From a virus: 64,000 bases of DNA. The DNA lies in IMG/VR virus record IMGVR_UViG_3300025941_000001, positions 1-64,000 of that record. One strand, given 5' to 3'. Below the pieces are notes generated by a model that ran no database searches, was not told the DNA's origin, and saw only the letters and a list, made by a program, of their open reading frames with translations. How positions within the stretch are numbered: the stretch's first letter is position 1; each line of letters begins with the position of its first letter. Made by a program: the position numbers and the translations under genes. Below are positions 13,591 through 21,407 of the stretch, one piece after another.

Positions 13591-14047
13591 GCCCTACGTC
13601 CACATCCGCAAGCCGCATTATCACGAGATGGCGCAGTGCTGCAAACTAGCGCGCGACAACTGGGGCAACGAAGCGGCCGACCGCTGTCGCGAGCAATTCA
13701 TCGAACATTGGAAAGGCGGTCGGTACGCGCCGACCTTTGTCGTCGCGGTCACCGCCGCTGACGACGGGCCAATCCTCGGCTTCGCCGCCTATCATCGCAC
13801 GATGCTGATGAAGGGCGCGTTCGATCTGATCTGGGTCGCGGTAGACCCGGAGTACCAAGGCTCGAATGTCGGCCGTGCGCTGACCAATTCTCGCTTGACC
13901 GCCATCGACGAGGACGGCGGCCAGATGATCCAGCTTGTGACCCAGAAGCCGGACTACTTCGCGAAGTTCGGGTTCTTCAAGCTCCATCATCTGGGCAACG
14001 AATGGTATCTGATGATTAAGCTTCTCACGAACGCCGTGGAGATGTAA
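13577..14047 (+). CDS. GNAT-family N-acetyltransferase, 156 aa
   Basis: Start ATG 13577 with GAGG upstream. Acetyl-CoA-binding motif A is visible as WVAVDPEYQGSNVGRALT, preceded by the beta4 region (ILGFAAYHRTML) and followed by YFAKFGF. Family members acetylate small molecules, proteins or tRNA; the substrate is unknown. Confidence 0.8.
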   Translation: MQISEPYVHIRKPHYHEMAQCCKLARDNWGNEAADRCREQFIEHWKGGRYAPTFVVAVTAADDGPILGFAAYHRTMLMKGAFDLIWVAVDPEYQGSNVGRALTNSRLTAIDEDGGQMIQLVTQKPDYFAKFGFFKLHHLGNEWYLMIKLLTNAVEM

Positions 14048-14048
14048 C

Positions 14049-14234
14049 GTGACTACGAACGTCAAGATCGTCGCGGACGCGGAGCCGAACGCTGACGGTG
14101 AATGGATCAACGTCCCTGCCAGCGTGCCGGTCGAGTTCGGGAGTAGCTGGATCAAGTCGGCGGAGTTTCTGACGCCGTTCATTCCCGAGGGCTTTCATAT
14201 CGTCGCGCTCGGCGGACGAACGGTGGACATTTGA
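14049..14234 (+). CDS. Small hypothetical protein, 61 aa, GTG start
   Basis: GTG 14049 immediately follows the GNAT stop. Short, acidic, no recognised domain. Next gene starts one base after its stop. Confidence 0.55.
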   Translation: MTTNVKIVADAEPNADGEWINVPASVPVEFGSSWIKSAEFLTPFIPEGFHIVALGGRTVDI

Positions 14235-14235
14235 C

Positions 14236-14577
14236 ATGGCTGGAAAACCGGCGAGAGGGTTATCGCGTATGCCGACGTATGAAGGTGGCTTCGACCCCAA
14301 CGGCGATCTCGTGCAATGGCAGATGGACATCGAAACGTTCGATCAAGACCTTCGGATGATCAATGGCGAGGTAAGGACGATCCGCACGCGACAGCCCGAG
14401 GCGACGCTGACCCTGTACTCAGTCAACAGGGAAGAGAGCATCGCCGTCATCGGGCTGCTCAATCAGATGCGCGCCAACGGCACCAAGGACGATGACGGGC
14501 TCGTCGGTCAGCCGAGCACGGAAGAGGCGCGAACGCCGTCAATCGGCGACAGGTTCGGTGGACTGGAATTTGACTGA
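14236..14577 (+). CDS. Hypothetical protein with RFGGLE C-terminal tail, 113 aa
   Basis: Begins MAGKPARGLSRMPTYEGGF. Central part looks like one alpha/beta unit, then a disordered linker and the C-terminus GDRFGGLEFD. The HExxH protein at 14826 ends GRFGGLELT, so the tail is shared between two otherwise unrelated neighbours. Confidence 0.6.
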   Translation: MAGKPARGLSRMPTYEGGFDPNGDLVQWQMDIETFDQDLRMINGEVRTIRTRQPEATLTLYSVNREESIAVIGLLNQMRANGTKDDDGLVGQPSTEEARTPSIGDRFGGLEFD

Positions 14578-14682
14578 GGATCACAAAGTCGTCAGCCGAA
14601 AATCATAGCGGTTGGCGAATGTGATCTGATCGATCTACACACGTCCGCCCCTACGTTTCCCGTGGCAAGCAAAATCTTTTCT

Positions 14683-14731
14683 TGATACAAACCGCTGATA
14701 CTACTGCGGCGACGATCAGCATTTTGTATCA
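14683..14731. repeat. Long imperfect inverted repeat (candidate operator)
   Basis: Arms 14683-14699 and 14715-14731 match at 15 of 17 positions (TGATACAAA...GCTGAT against ATCAGC...TTTGTATCA), around a 15-nt centre. It lies 10 bp upstream of the -35 of the following promoter, in a 248-bp gene-free region. Placement suggests a protein-binding operator; as RNA it would form a stem-loop. Confidence 0.65.
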
Positions 14732-14740
14732 TTCGTCGAT

Positions 14741-14769
14741 TTGACGACGGGTCGATATGCTAGTATGTC
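14741..14769 (+). promoter_or_regulatory. Promoter for the HExxH gene
   Basis: TTGACG 14741-14746, 17-nt spacer ending GATATGCTAG, TATGTC 14764-14769. Start codon 57 bp downstream. Confidence 0.6.
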
Positions 14770-14825
14770 TCACGCGCTCGGGAATGGTCCCGGGAGCGGG
14801 CTGTTTGAAATTGTGGAGACTACTG

Positions 14826-15392
14826 ATGAGAGAACGTGACACTCAACGTGCGCGCGTCTACAAGTGCGATGCTGCCGTCAACAACCTCGCGAAGCCCCTG
14901 CCCTCGGTCAGGGATGTCGAGCGGTTCGTCAAGAAGGTCTTCGCCTCGAAGCGCGTGCAGGCTGCGTATCCGAAAGCCATGAGATGGACGTTGCCCCGCG
15001 TGGGCGACGGTCGCGGTCGGCGCAATGCGTGCGGCTGGCAGGGCGGGATCAAAATCCCGCTCTGGGCTCGGAACGAGGGCGTCGTCCTCCACGAACTGGC
15101 GCACACGATCTGTATGCGCGAGGGCGGGAACGAAGCCTTCCACGGCTGGCAGTTTTGTTCGATCTATCTGCGGCTCGTGCTCTACATGATGGGGCGCGAG
15201 GCGCACGACGCATTGAAGGCTGCCTTCAAAGTGAACCGGGTCCGGTTCACCAAGCCCCGGGCCTCGAAGCCGCTCGACCCGGTCCGCCGGGCTGCCATGA
15301 TCGCCCGGCTGGCCGAGTTCCGGGCCTCCCGGAGTTCATCCCGGATAGACCAAGGGGTGGCCGGGCGATTTGGCGGGCTGGAACTGACCTAA
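14826..15392 (+). CDS. HExxH (SprT-like) metalloprotein, 188 aa
   Basis: ATG 14826 with GGAG upstream; the ATG at 14757 lies within the promoter. VVLHELAHTICMREGG...FHGWQF gives HExxH plus a third His 15 residues after the motif, as in SprT-like and related zinc peptidases. C-terminal region basic, ending GRFGGLELT. Its own promoter and the palindrome upstream indicate separate control. Substrate unknown. Confidence 0.7.
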   Translation: MRERDTQRARVYKCDAAVNNLAKPLPSVRDVERFVKKVFASKRVQAAYPKAMRWTLPRVGDGRGRRNACGWQGGIKIPLWARNEGVVLHELAHTICMREGGNEAFHGWQFCSIYLRLVLYMMGREAHDALKAAFKVNRVRFTKPRASKPLDPVRRAAMIARLAEFRASRSSSRIDQGVAGRFGGLELT

Positions 15393-15398
15393 AAACGA

Positions 15399-15436
15399 CG
15401 GCCCCGGGGGTGTTCCCTCCGGGGCCGCTTCTTTGT
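15399..15436. terminator. Bidirectional terminator between converging operons
   Basis: CGGCCCCGG (15399-15407) with CCGGGGCCG (15419-15427), inner GGG/CCC, then CTTCTTTG on the + side and AAAAA upstream for the - side. Separates rightward early genes from the long leftward block. Confidence 0.75.
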
Positions 15437-15528
15437 GGCCACGCCGGGCCAGCCGTAGGCAGGGATGAGGCGGCGGCCGGAGCCGGTGCTTGGACGCCCG
15501 GGAGCCGGGAGGCCTCTCTACGGGCTCC

Positions 15529-16008
15529 CTAGCGGATGATCACGTCGGCGTTTTTCCGGACCGTGGTGTAGGTATGCCCTTCCGGGCAGAGATCGACGAC
15601 CTCGGATGCATACTTGTACTCGCCCGGGGCGACGCTGGCCGGGACGTACCGGGGCGAGGCGGGAAGCTCGAAGGTGCCGATCTGGGCGGGCGGCTGCTTG
15701 ATAGGCTCAATGATCCGGACGATCTCGACGCCGTCCCCAGCCCGGATGAGAGACCATCGGACCTCGTAGGGGCAGAGCCGGTTGAGCGTGACGTTGATGT
15801 GGGCGGTGAACGGTTTCCCGGCCAGCAAGATCGACGGCTCGACCGTGATGCTGTTGACCACGCGCGGCGGTAGCTCGGCGTCTCGGGTCGAGAACAGGTT
15901 GTAGGAGAACCACGCCGCTGCGCTGAGCAGCGCTGCGCCGGAGACGACATTGAGGATCAGCGTTCCCCACGTGCCGGTGTTGTAGAACTTGGCGAACGGA
16001 TCAGCCAT
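15529..16008 (-). CDS. Membrane-anchored protein of the lysis region, 159 aa
   Basis: Start at 16008 (TAATG overlap with the preceding stop). One N-terminal membrane segment (WGTLILNVVSGAALLSAAAW) followed by a beta-rich domain of about 110 residues (ILLAGKPFTAHINVTLNRL). Two Cys residues may form a periplasmic disulfide. Last gene of the leftward block; a spanin-like role is possible but not shown. Confidence 0.6.
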   Translation of the reverse strand: MADPFAKFYNTGTWGTLILNVVSGAALLSAAAWFSYNLFSTRDAELPPRVVNSITVEPSILLAGKPFTAHINVTLNRLCPYEVRWSLIRAGDGVEIVRIIEPIKQPPAQIGTFELPASPRYVPASVAPGEYKYASEVVDLCPEGHTYTTVRKNADVIIR

Positions 16009-16214
16009 TAGGCGTGCCCTTTGAAAATCAGGTTGGTCGCCCAGCCGATGAAGCCGCCGAGCATGATCAGAATGGTGGTTGCGCCTTTCCAGCGGTTCGT
16101 CATAGCAACGACCGCGTCGAGCTTCTTCTCCATTTCGTCTTGCTTCTTCATGATGGCTTCGATGTTCGCGCTCATCGTGCCGATCAATCGCTGGGTCTCT
16201 GCATCGCCACTCAT
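16008..16214 (-). CDS. Small membrane protein with N-terminal coiled coil, 68 aa
   Basis: MSGDAETQRLIGTMSANIEA is followed by a heptad helix and a C-terminal membrane segment (ILIMLGGFIGWATNLIF). Tail-anchored topology; typical of accessory proteins beside holins. Coupled at both ends. Confidence 0.6.
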   Translation of the reverse strand: MSGDAETQRLIGTMSANIEAIMKKQDEMEKKLDAVVAMTNRWKGATTILIMLGGFIGWATNLIFKGHA

Positions 16215-16423
16215 TTCCCATCCCCCTCTGCCGCGAGCTTGTCCAAACAGACGAGAACGCGGTGTTGCTGCTTGACGGGGAATTGGGCGACCCAGTCGTC
16301 CCGCTTCACCGAACTATCATAGCCTTTGGTGAACCGCTCGCACGTCGAGTGCTTCGTCATGCTCCGATGTGGGGGCTGACAGAAGATAAACAAAAAGCAC
16401 GCGGCAAGAGCGATCAGTTTCAT
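16211..16423 (-). CDS. Small exported protein, 70 aa
   Basis: MKLIALAACFLFIFCQ is a signal peptide, possibly a lipoprotein signal with Cys15. The mature part has two further Cys and is basic. Position between holin and membrane genes fits an outer-membrane spanin, but the sequence does not decide it. Confidence 0.5.
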   Translation of the reverse strand: MKLIALAACFLFIFCQPPHRSMTKHSTCERFTKGYDSSVKRDDWVAQFPVKQQHRVLVCLDKLAAEGDGK

Positions 16424-16878
16424 TTGCTTCCGTTCTTAACGATGCGCGTCACGCCGACTGTCACTTCGCTGACGAAGTAGAAGCCGAGGACGATGGTGAT
16501 GACGGTCCACAAATTGGCGTCAAGCGTGTCAGTGGTGAAGATGCCACACGTTCCCTTGGGGGCCTGAGAGCAACCGACCAAAGAGCCGATGACCTTGTCC
16601 CAGAGGAACAGCTTGAGGATAACGCTCGCGGGGCCGACTGCGATGGCGGTCCGCATGAACAAATTTAAGCGAGAACCGGAACCGGCCTCGGCGATCAGGA
16701 CATCCCGGCGGGCCTGCAACGTCGAGACGCGCTCGTCCGCGATGATCTTCTCTTGCGCCGTGGTCGCGTTGATCTGTGCGATCTTCGCGTCGGCCAGCGC
16801 CTTGGTGATACCGTTGATCGTGCCGAACGCGCCGGAGATCAGGCCGGGCAATCCCAAGAGGGCGGTGAGGATACCCAT
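16420..16878 (-). CDS. Holin, 3TM type, 152 aa
   Basis: Matches the layout of the 3-TM holin family: short hydrophobic N-terminus (GILTALLGLPGLISG), a charged coiled helix (residues about 25-60), then two membrane segments (IAVGPASVILKLFLW and WTVITIVLGFYFVSEV). Forms inner-membrane holes that release the muramidase. Overlaps the next gene by 4 nt. Confidence 0.7.
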   Translation of the reverse strand: MGILTALLGLPGLISGAFGTINGITKALADAKIAQINATTAQEKIIADERVSTLQARRDVLIAEAGSGSRLNLFMRTAIAVGPASVILKLFLWDKVIGSLVGCSQAPKGTCGIFTTDTLDANLWTVITIVLGFYFVSEVTVGVTRIVKNGSK

Positions 16879-16884
16879 GATGCG

Positions 16885-17391
16885 TTACTCCGTTTTCGCC
16901 GGGCCGAGAGGCGTCGGGGTCGGCGAGGGGACAGTCGAGATCGGGAGCCCGGGCGCGGGAGCGGCGAGCGGCTGACCGGCCTGCAACAGCGCGATGGCGT
17001 TCGCTTGCGCCTGCCTGTCGGCGAGGTTACGGAAATACTGCACAAGCCAAAGGATGGCGATGGTGAGCACGGGCCAAACCCATCCCGGCATCTTCGGGAG
17101 GAACTGCGACGGGTCCACGCCTGCTTGCGTCACGAGCGGTGCGATCTCGTCATGTGCCAGCACGAGCACGCTGCCCATCGAGATGATGAGCGTGACGAGC
17201 TTCTGCTTGACGCCGGAGAACTTGGCGTTGACGGCGTAGAGCCAACCGGCCTCGGCGTCGTAGACATCCTTGAAGCCGGGGGTTTGCTTCAAGATCGGGC
17301 GCAGTCCGACGAAGTAGCCGACGAACAGCGTGAAGACCACGAGAACCGGGAGAAGGTAGTTGGCGAGAACGTGAGGGTCGAGACTGGACAT
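16885..17391 (-). CDS. Membrane protein of lysis cassette, 168 aa
   Basis: Three hydrophobic segments (YLLPVLVVFTLFVGYFVG; LVTLIISMGSVLVLA; VWPVLTIAILWLVQYF) and a Pro-rich C-terminal tail. Could be a second holin or an antiholin. Lies directly downstream of the muramidase. Confidence 0.6.
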   Translation of the reverse strand: MSSLDPHVLANYLLPVLVVFTLFVGYFVGLRPILKQTPGFKDVYDAEAGWLYAVNAKFSGVKQKLVTLIISMGSVLVLAHDEIAPLVTQAGVDPSQFLPKMPGWVWPVLTIAILWLVQYFRNLADRQAQANAIALLQAGQPLAAPAPGLPISTVPSPTPTPLGPAKTE

Positions 17392-17403
17392 TGTTGCTGA
17401 TCC

Positions 17404-18228
17404 TTATGCGGTGACGGCAGCCGGGGGCAGCACGACGGTCGCGTTGAGCATCGCGGCGTGCTGGTGTTTCCAGACGGCGTACCCGATACCGCCGACGATG
17501 ATGAAGCCGAGGCCAATCGCGAGCAACTCCGGCGGCACGCCTGCGGCCCAGCCCGAGGGGCCGGTCGTGAGAACGGTGCCGGTCGTGCCCTTGATGACGT
17601 TGCTGTTCGTCTTCGGGTCACCGTGCTGCGCCTTGGGCGTCGAAACGTTCGACAGGTCCGGCGGGATGGGCTCGGCGACAGCGCCGGGGGCCGCAGTGAG
17701 ATGGTGAGCATAGGCCTTGAGATCGGCCACACGCGCGCCCCAGCCTCCGCCAAAGGTCCGCCACGCGGAGCCGCCACGGATGGCATGCATGAACGCGAGC
17801 CGCTCAGCGGACATCGCGTCGATGAACTTGTCGGGGTCGGTCTTCTTGAGGGCGTCGAGCAATGGCTGATCCATTCTCGCGCCCGGCGGGAGCTTGAGTA
17901 TCGCGCGAGCGACGCGGAGCGGACGCGAGACGCCGGAGTTGACGCCATAGTCCATCATCTCCACGTCGATGCCTGCCGGAAGATCGTTGTAGCGAATGGC
18001 CGCCGCGTACTTCTTGGCATAGATTTGCTCGGCGGTGTCGAGTGTCATCGCCTTGACGATGGGAGCCCAGCGGGACATGCTGTCCATCTTCTGGCCCATA
18101 TGCTCGGCGAGATCGAAGCACGTCACGCCATACTTCGTCGGGCCGCCAGTATCGGCTTTATCCCAGCCGTAGCCGCCCTCGTACTTCTGGATCATACGAC
18201 CCACGAATGGTTTGTAGGTGTTCAACAT
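17404..18228 (-). CDS. GH108 N-acetylmuramidase endolysin with C-terminal membrane segment, 274 aa
   Basis: The N-terminus reads IQKYEGGYGWDKADTGGPT with catalytic Glu17, followed by KYGVT; this is the GH108 signature, with a peptidoglycan-binding_3-like part to about residue 165. Residues about 230-250 (LLAIGLGFIIVGGIGYAVW) form a membrane helix at the C-terminus, unusual because SAR endolysins carry it at the N-terminus. Cleaves the glycan strand of peptidoglycan at lysis. Confidence 0.85.
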   Translation of the reverse strand: MLNTYKPFVGRMIQKYEGGYGWDKADTGGPTKYGVTCFDLAEHMGQKMDSMSRWAPIVKAMTLDTAEQIYAKKYAAAIRYNDLPAGIDVEMMDYGVNSGVSRPLRVARAILKLPPGARMDQPLLDALKKTDPDKFIDAMSAERLAFMHAIRGGSAWRTFGGGWGARVADLKAYAHHLTAAPGAVAEPIPPDLSNVSTPKAQHGDPKTNSNVIKGTTGTVLTTGPSGWAAGVPPELLAIGLGFIIVGGIGYAVWKHQHAAMLNATVVLPPAAVTA

Positions 18229-18296
18229 GGTTCGGCTCCGGGGACAGAGAGATACCCAGAGGTTGACGCCGAGGGGTCCAGCGTCAACCTACAGGT

Positions 18297-18563
18297 TTAC
18301 GCGGACGGGGCGAGCGGCTGTTCGGAAGGCTTGAGCGCAACCTTTGGCGCGGGAGCGGCCGGGGCGATCTGCGCGAGCACGTCGGCCTGAGCGCCGCGAA
18401 CCTTCGCGAGTGCATCGGCCTCAACGCTGTTGAGCGCAACGCGCAACTGCGACGGGATGCCCTTGAACCAATCCTTGATTTTGGTCGAGAACAAAACGCC
18501 TGCGATCAGCGCGACTGCGCCGACAATGATGTTGATTTCGAGATTGGTGACGAAGTCGAGCAT
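18297..18563 (-). CDS. Small membrane protein, 88 aa
   Basis: One membrane helix (IIVGAVALIAGVLFS) near the N-terminus, a short charged helix, then an Ala/Pro-rich tail. First gene of the lysis unit, behind its own promoter. Holin-like size and topology, but no family recognised. Confidence 0.6.
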   Translation of the reverse strand: MLDFVTNLEINIIVGAVALIAGVLFSTKIKDWFKGIPSQLRVALNSVEADALAKVRGAQADVLAQIAPAAPAPKVALKPSEQPLAPSA

Positions 18564-18598
18564 GGGGCGGCCTCACGGTTTTGGGGGAGTTCCCGCCA

Positions 18599-18627
18599 CC
18601 TTTAGCCGTTAACCATGTTCAAGTCAA
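18599..18627 (-). promoter_or_regulatory. Leftward promoter of the lysis unit
   Basis: On the minus strand: TTGACT (18622-18627), 17-nt spacer containing AACATGGTTAACGG, TAAAGG (18599-18604). The AACAtGGTTAA element recurs at 27.4k and 49.2k. Confidence 0.55.
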
Positions 18628-18654
18628 GCCGGTTGCATCCCGGACGGGGCCAAA

Positions 18655-19578
18655 TTATGACCGCGTGTGCCTGACCGAGTACCAATCATAAGTCGAGCGC
18701 AAGCCATCAGCGAATGAGACTTTCGGCTGCCAGCCCAGCGCATGGAGCTTCGAGAGATCGGAGTAGCACTCCGGCCGTCCAGTCGGTTTGCTCGTGTCAA
18801 AGCGAACGTCCGACCAATCCACGCCGCTGATATCCGAGAGAAGCTTGGCGATGTCCCTGATCGCGACCGTCGTGCCGCTGCCGATGTTGATCGGCCCGGT
18901 GAAGTCGTTGCCCATAAAAAGGCTGGCGATGTCCGCGAGGTCCGCGCTGTGCAGGAAGTCGCGACGAGCGGAACCATCGCCCCAGATGTCCACGGCGTTC
19001 TTCGGCGGGACGGACGCCCACCAAAACTTGTGGATCAGGGACGGCAGAACATGGCCGGTCTTCTCGTTGAAGTTGTCGCGCGGTCCATAGAGATTGCCGG
19101 AGACGAGATAGGTGTAGTTCATCCCGGATGCTTCGAGCATCGCGAGCATGTGCCGCTTCGCATGTCCATACCCGGCCTCGCCATCGTGTGGCCGACCGTC
19201 GAAAATGTTCTCTTCACGGTAGGGCAAGATCGCGGGCCACGGATAGATCGCGTTCGTGCCCATGACGACAATCTTCTTGACGCCAACCCAGTGCGAAGCG
19301 TTGATGACGTTCGTGTTGATCATCGTGTTGTTCAAGATGGCTTTGTATTGGTTATCCATGTTGCCTTGAAGGCCATAGACCGTAGCGGCGGCATGGAAGA
19401 CGTATTCAGGCTGGACGCGCCCGAAGAAACGGCCAGTCCTGTCGGCGTCCATCAGGTCGGCGTCGTCGCGCGTGAGCGGCACAACGAACGTAAACCCGCG
19501 CTCGCGCAGATGCTCCACGACAGCCGAACCCGCGAGACCGTTTGCGCCTGTCACAACGATGCAGCTATTCTGTTTCAT
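18655..19578 (-). CDS. GDP-L-fucose synthase-like SDR epimerase/reductase, 307 aa
   Basis: Extended SDR: NAD(P) motif TGANGLAG (residues 10-17), Tyr137-x3-Lys141 in GYGHAK, and the family motif GHVLPSLIHKF with the catalytic His. Family role: converts GDP-4-keto-6-deoxymannose (the product of Gmd, encoded 3.4 kb upstream) to GDP-L-fucose. Oddity: the catalytic Ser107 and Cys109 of the E. coli enzyme are Thr108 and Ala110 here (GTNAIYP instead of GSSCIYP). Loss of the epimerisation Cys could leave a 4-reductase; this is inference. Confidence 0.8.
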   Translation of the reverse strand: MKQNSCIVVTGANGLAGSAVVEHLRERGFTFVVPLTRDDADLMDADRTGRFFGRVQPEYVFHAAATVYGLQGNMDNQYKAILNNTMINTNVINASHWVGVKKIVVMGTNAIYPWPAILPYREENIFDGRPHDGEAGYGHAKRHMLAMLEASGMNYTYLVSGNLYGPRDNFNEKTGHVLPSLIHKFWWASVPPKNAVDIWGDGSARRDFLHSADLADIASLFMGNDFTGPINIGSGTTVAIRDIAKLLSDISGVDWSDVRFDTSKPTGRPECYSDLSKLHALGWQPKVSFADGLRSTYDWYSVRHTRS

Positions 19579-20450
19579 GCTTTTAGTCCTTGATTGTGCG
19601 GACCGGAGACAACGGCCCGACGTTGATTTTGCATCAGCCTGAGAGCGGCGCGATGCTGCGCGGACATCTGGCCGGGGATTTGAGGACGAAGGCGACCGCC
19701 CGGGGGAATGGCCGAGAGATAGGAGGCGATCTCTTCCGGGGTGAGAGCCGCCTCAAGCCATGGGGTCGATTTGAAGACGCTCGTGAGCTTGGTCGAGAGG
19801 TACTCGCTCTTGAGCATGATCTTCACGCGCTCGACGACCTCGTCCTTCGAAAGTACGGCATGCCAGTTGAACGCGCCATGGTATCCGAAATGATCCGGGT
19901 TGCGTGGCCCAAGCTCCCACGAGAAGGCCGACGCGAGATCGCGGTTCGGCCATTTGAAGCCTCGGGGCTCCAGAAAGCGTCGCTGCACGCGACAGAAATC
20001 CCAATCGGTAGTGACCGGGAACTGTCGGATGTTGTCCACGACGAAGTGTCCGAGCTTCTGCGACATCAGCGTGAAGCCGCCGTTGCCCACGTCGTAGGGG
20101 TCGCCGGGGCGAACTGTCCACGGTGCGCCGATGTAGTCGTAGTCGAAGAACTCGGGCTTCCACTTGGTCGCGTCGAAGATGCCGCCGTCCCATTCGAGCA
20201 TGAGCGCGAACTCGGTCTCGACGTGGCCCATGGCCCGGCCGTAGTAGAACTCGCCCGCCTGACGCTTGTCGGGGAAGTCGATGCACGGGAGCACGCGAGC
20301 GCCCGGGACCGGCAGAAGCTCCGGCTTGTCAGTGTAGAGCAGCACGTCGCCGAACGTCGCCTTGCTCAGGCAATCGTCGATGACGCGCTTGGTGATCTCG
20401 TGGGCTCGGGTTTCAACGAAGAGAAGAGTAACGCGGGACAGGTCGAGCAT
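19575..20450 (-). CDS. DUF5672-type glycosyltransferase-like protein, 291 aa
   Basis: Contains the features of DUF5672: EWDGGIFDATKWKPEFFDYD, YIGAPW, VGNGGFTLMSQK. These proteins resemble GT-A glycosyltransferases. ATGA overlap with the fcl-like gene downstream; the last residues GLKA recur in two other cluster proteins. Confidence 0.7.
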   Translation of the reverse strand: MLDLSRVTLLFVETRAHEITKRVIDDCLSKATFGDVLLYTDKPELLPVPGARVLPCIDFPDKRQAGEFYYGRAMGHVETEFALMLEWDGGIFDATKWKPEFFDYDYIGAPWTVRPGDPYDVGNGGFTLMSQKLGHFVVDNIRQFPVTTDWDFCRVQRRFLEPRGFKWPNRDLASAFSWELGPRNPDHFGYHGAFNWHAVLSKDEVVERVKIMLKSEYLSTKLTSVFKSTPWLEAALTPEEIASYLSAIPPGGRLRPQIPGQMSAQHRAALRLMQNQRRAVVSGPHNQGLKA

Positions 20451-20453
20451 GGG

Positions 20454-21407
20454 TCAGGCTTTCAATCCGGGATGAGTGAGACGCTGTTGCTGGACGAGCA
20501 GAGCCCGGCGCTGCCGTTCGGCCGCGATGCGGTTTCCGGCCGCTGCCGCCGGGTGCCGGTTGTTCATGACCCGGCCGCGATTTTCGGGATTGCCGCCGAC
20601 CCACGGGGCCTCGGTCTCCGCCGGGACCCAGTTGGGATGGCCCGCGACGTAGTTGCGGCGAAGCGTGATGAGCTTCTCCATGGTCTCGCCGTCCTTGACG
20701 GAGTGCACGATGTTGGAGCCGCCGAGGCCGACCGCGCGCTGCGCCAGAGCGAAGCCGTGAGCATACATCTTGCGCTGATCGGCGTGCGGGTTCGGGTATT
20801 GCTTTTGGTTTATCGAGATCGGCCAACTGATCGCGTCCATCATCCGTTTCCACGGGAGCCCGCCAACCATCGTCAACTGCACCATGTAGAAGTCGATGAA
20901 GGGTCGAGACCCGGTCGCCTTGACGAGCGGATGATCGCTCTCGCCTACGGCAACCATTCTCTGCATCATGCTGCGCGACAGAAAGTAGGGCGGCTGGAAC
21001 GCGACCGGCGGCCAACCCTCGGGGAACGGCTCACGGTTCGGAACGCCGTCGAAAACCTGATTAGACCATACGACATCCTCATCGTAGAGGTACGCCGGAA
21101 TGATGGGGTCGAGCACAGCACTGTCGGCGTCGTTGAGAAGAAAGAAACCGTGGTCAGGATACGCTTCGAGCAGCGCCTTCATCTGCGCCAGTTGTCGGTC
21201 GAGCGAAACCTGCCCGGTGTAGCCGACGAGGCCCGCATGGATGTTGTCAACGCCCTCGACCACGACGGCGCTATCGGTCGGCGAGACGACGACGACCTTG
21301 CTCCCGGCATGATGGAGGTACGCGGGAAGGTTCCCTTGAACCTGATGGAGGTCGCCAGCGTAACAGTGGATGGCGACGACGGTCTCCCGATTGCGATCAT
21401 GTGCCAT
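20454..21407 (-). CDS. Glycosyltransferase-like protein (paralogue of next), 317 aa
   Basis: GT-A-like N-terminal half: VAIHCYAGDLHQV, and FFLLNDADSAVLD with a D-x-D metal site. Clearly homologous to 21397-22089 ([13 protein letters not shown]), with an extra C-terminal extension of about 90 residues that is Ala/Arg/Gln-rich. Tandem duplication. Confidence 0.65.
   Translation of the reverse strand: MAHDRNRETVVAIHCYAGDLHQVQGNLPAYLHHAGSKVVVVSPTDSAVVVEGVDNIHAGLVGYTGQVSLDRQLAQMKALLEAYPDHGFFLLNDADSAVLDPIIPAYLYDEDVVWSNQVFDGVPNREPFPEGWPPVAFQPPYFLSRSMMQRMVAVGESDHPLVKATGSRPFIDFYMVQLTMVGGLPWKRMMDAISWPISINQKQYPNPHADQRKMYAHGFALAQRAVGLGGSNIVHSVKDGETMEKLITLRRNYVAGHPNWVPAETEAPWVGGNPENRGRVMNNRHPAAAAGNRIAAERQRRALLVQQQRLTHPGLKA

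Noticed and set aside
18606-18660. Rightward promoter reading TTAACC-24-TTGCAT-17-TATGAC
   Set aside because: Would be antisense to the fcl-like gene, spacing is off by one and no rightward gene follows; the leftward reading is preferred. The similar + strand TTAACC-23-TTGACA at 49.17k has no -10.
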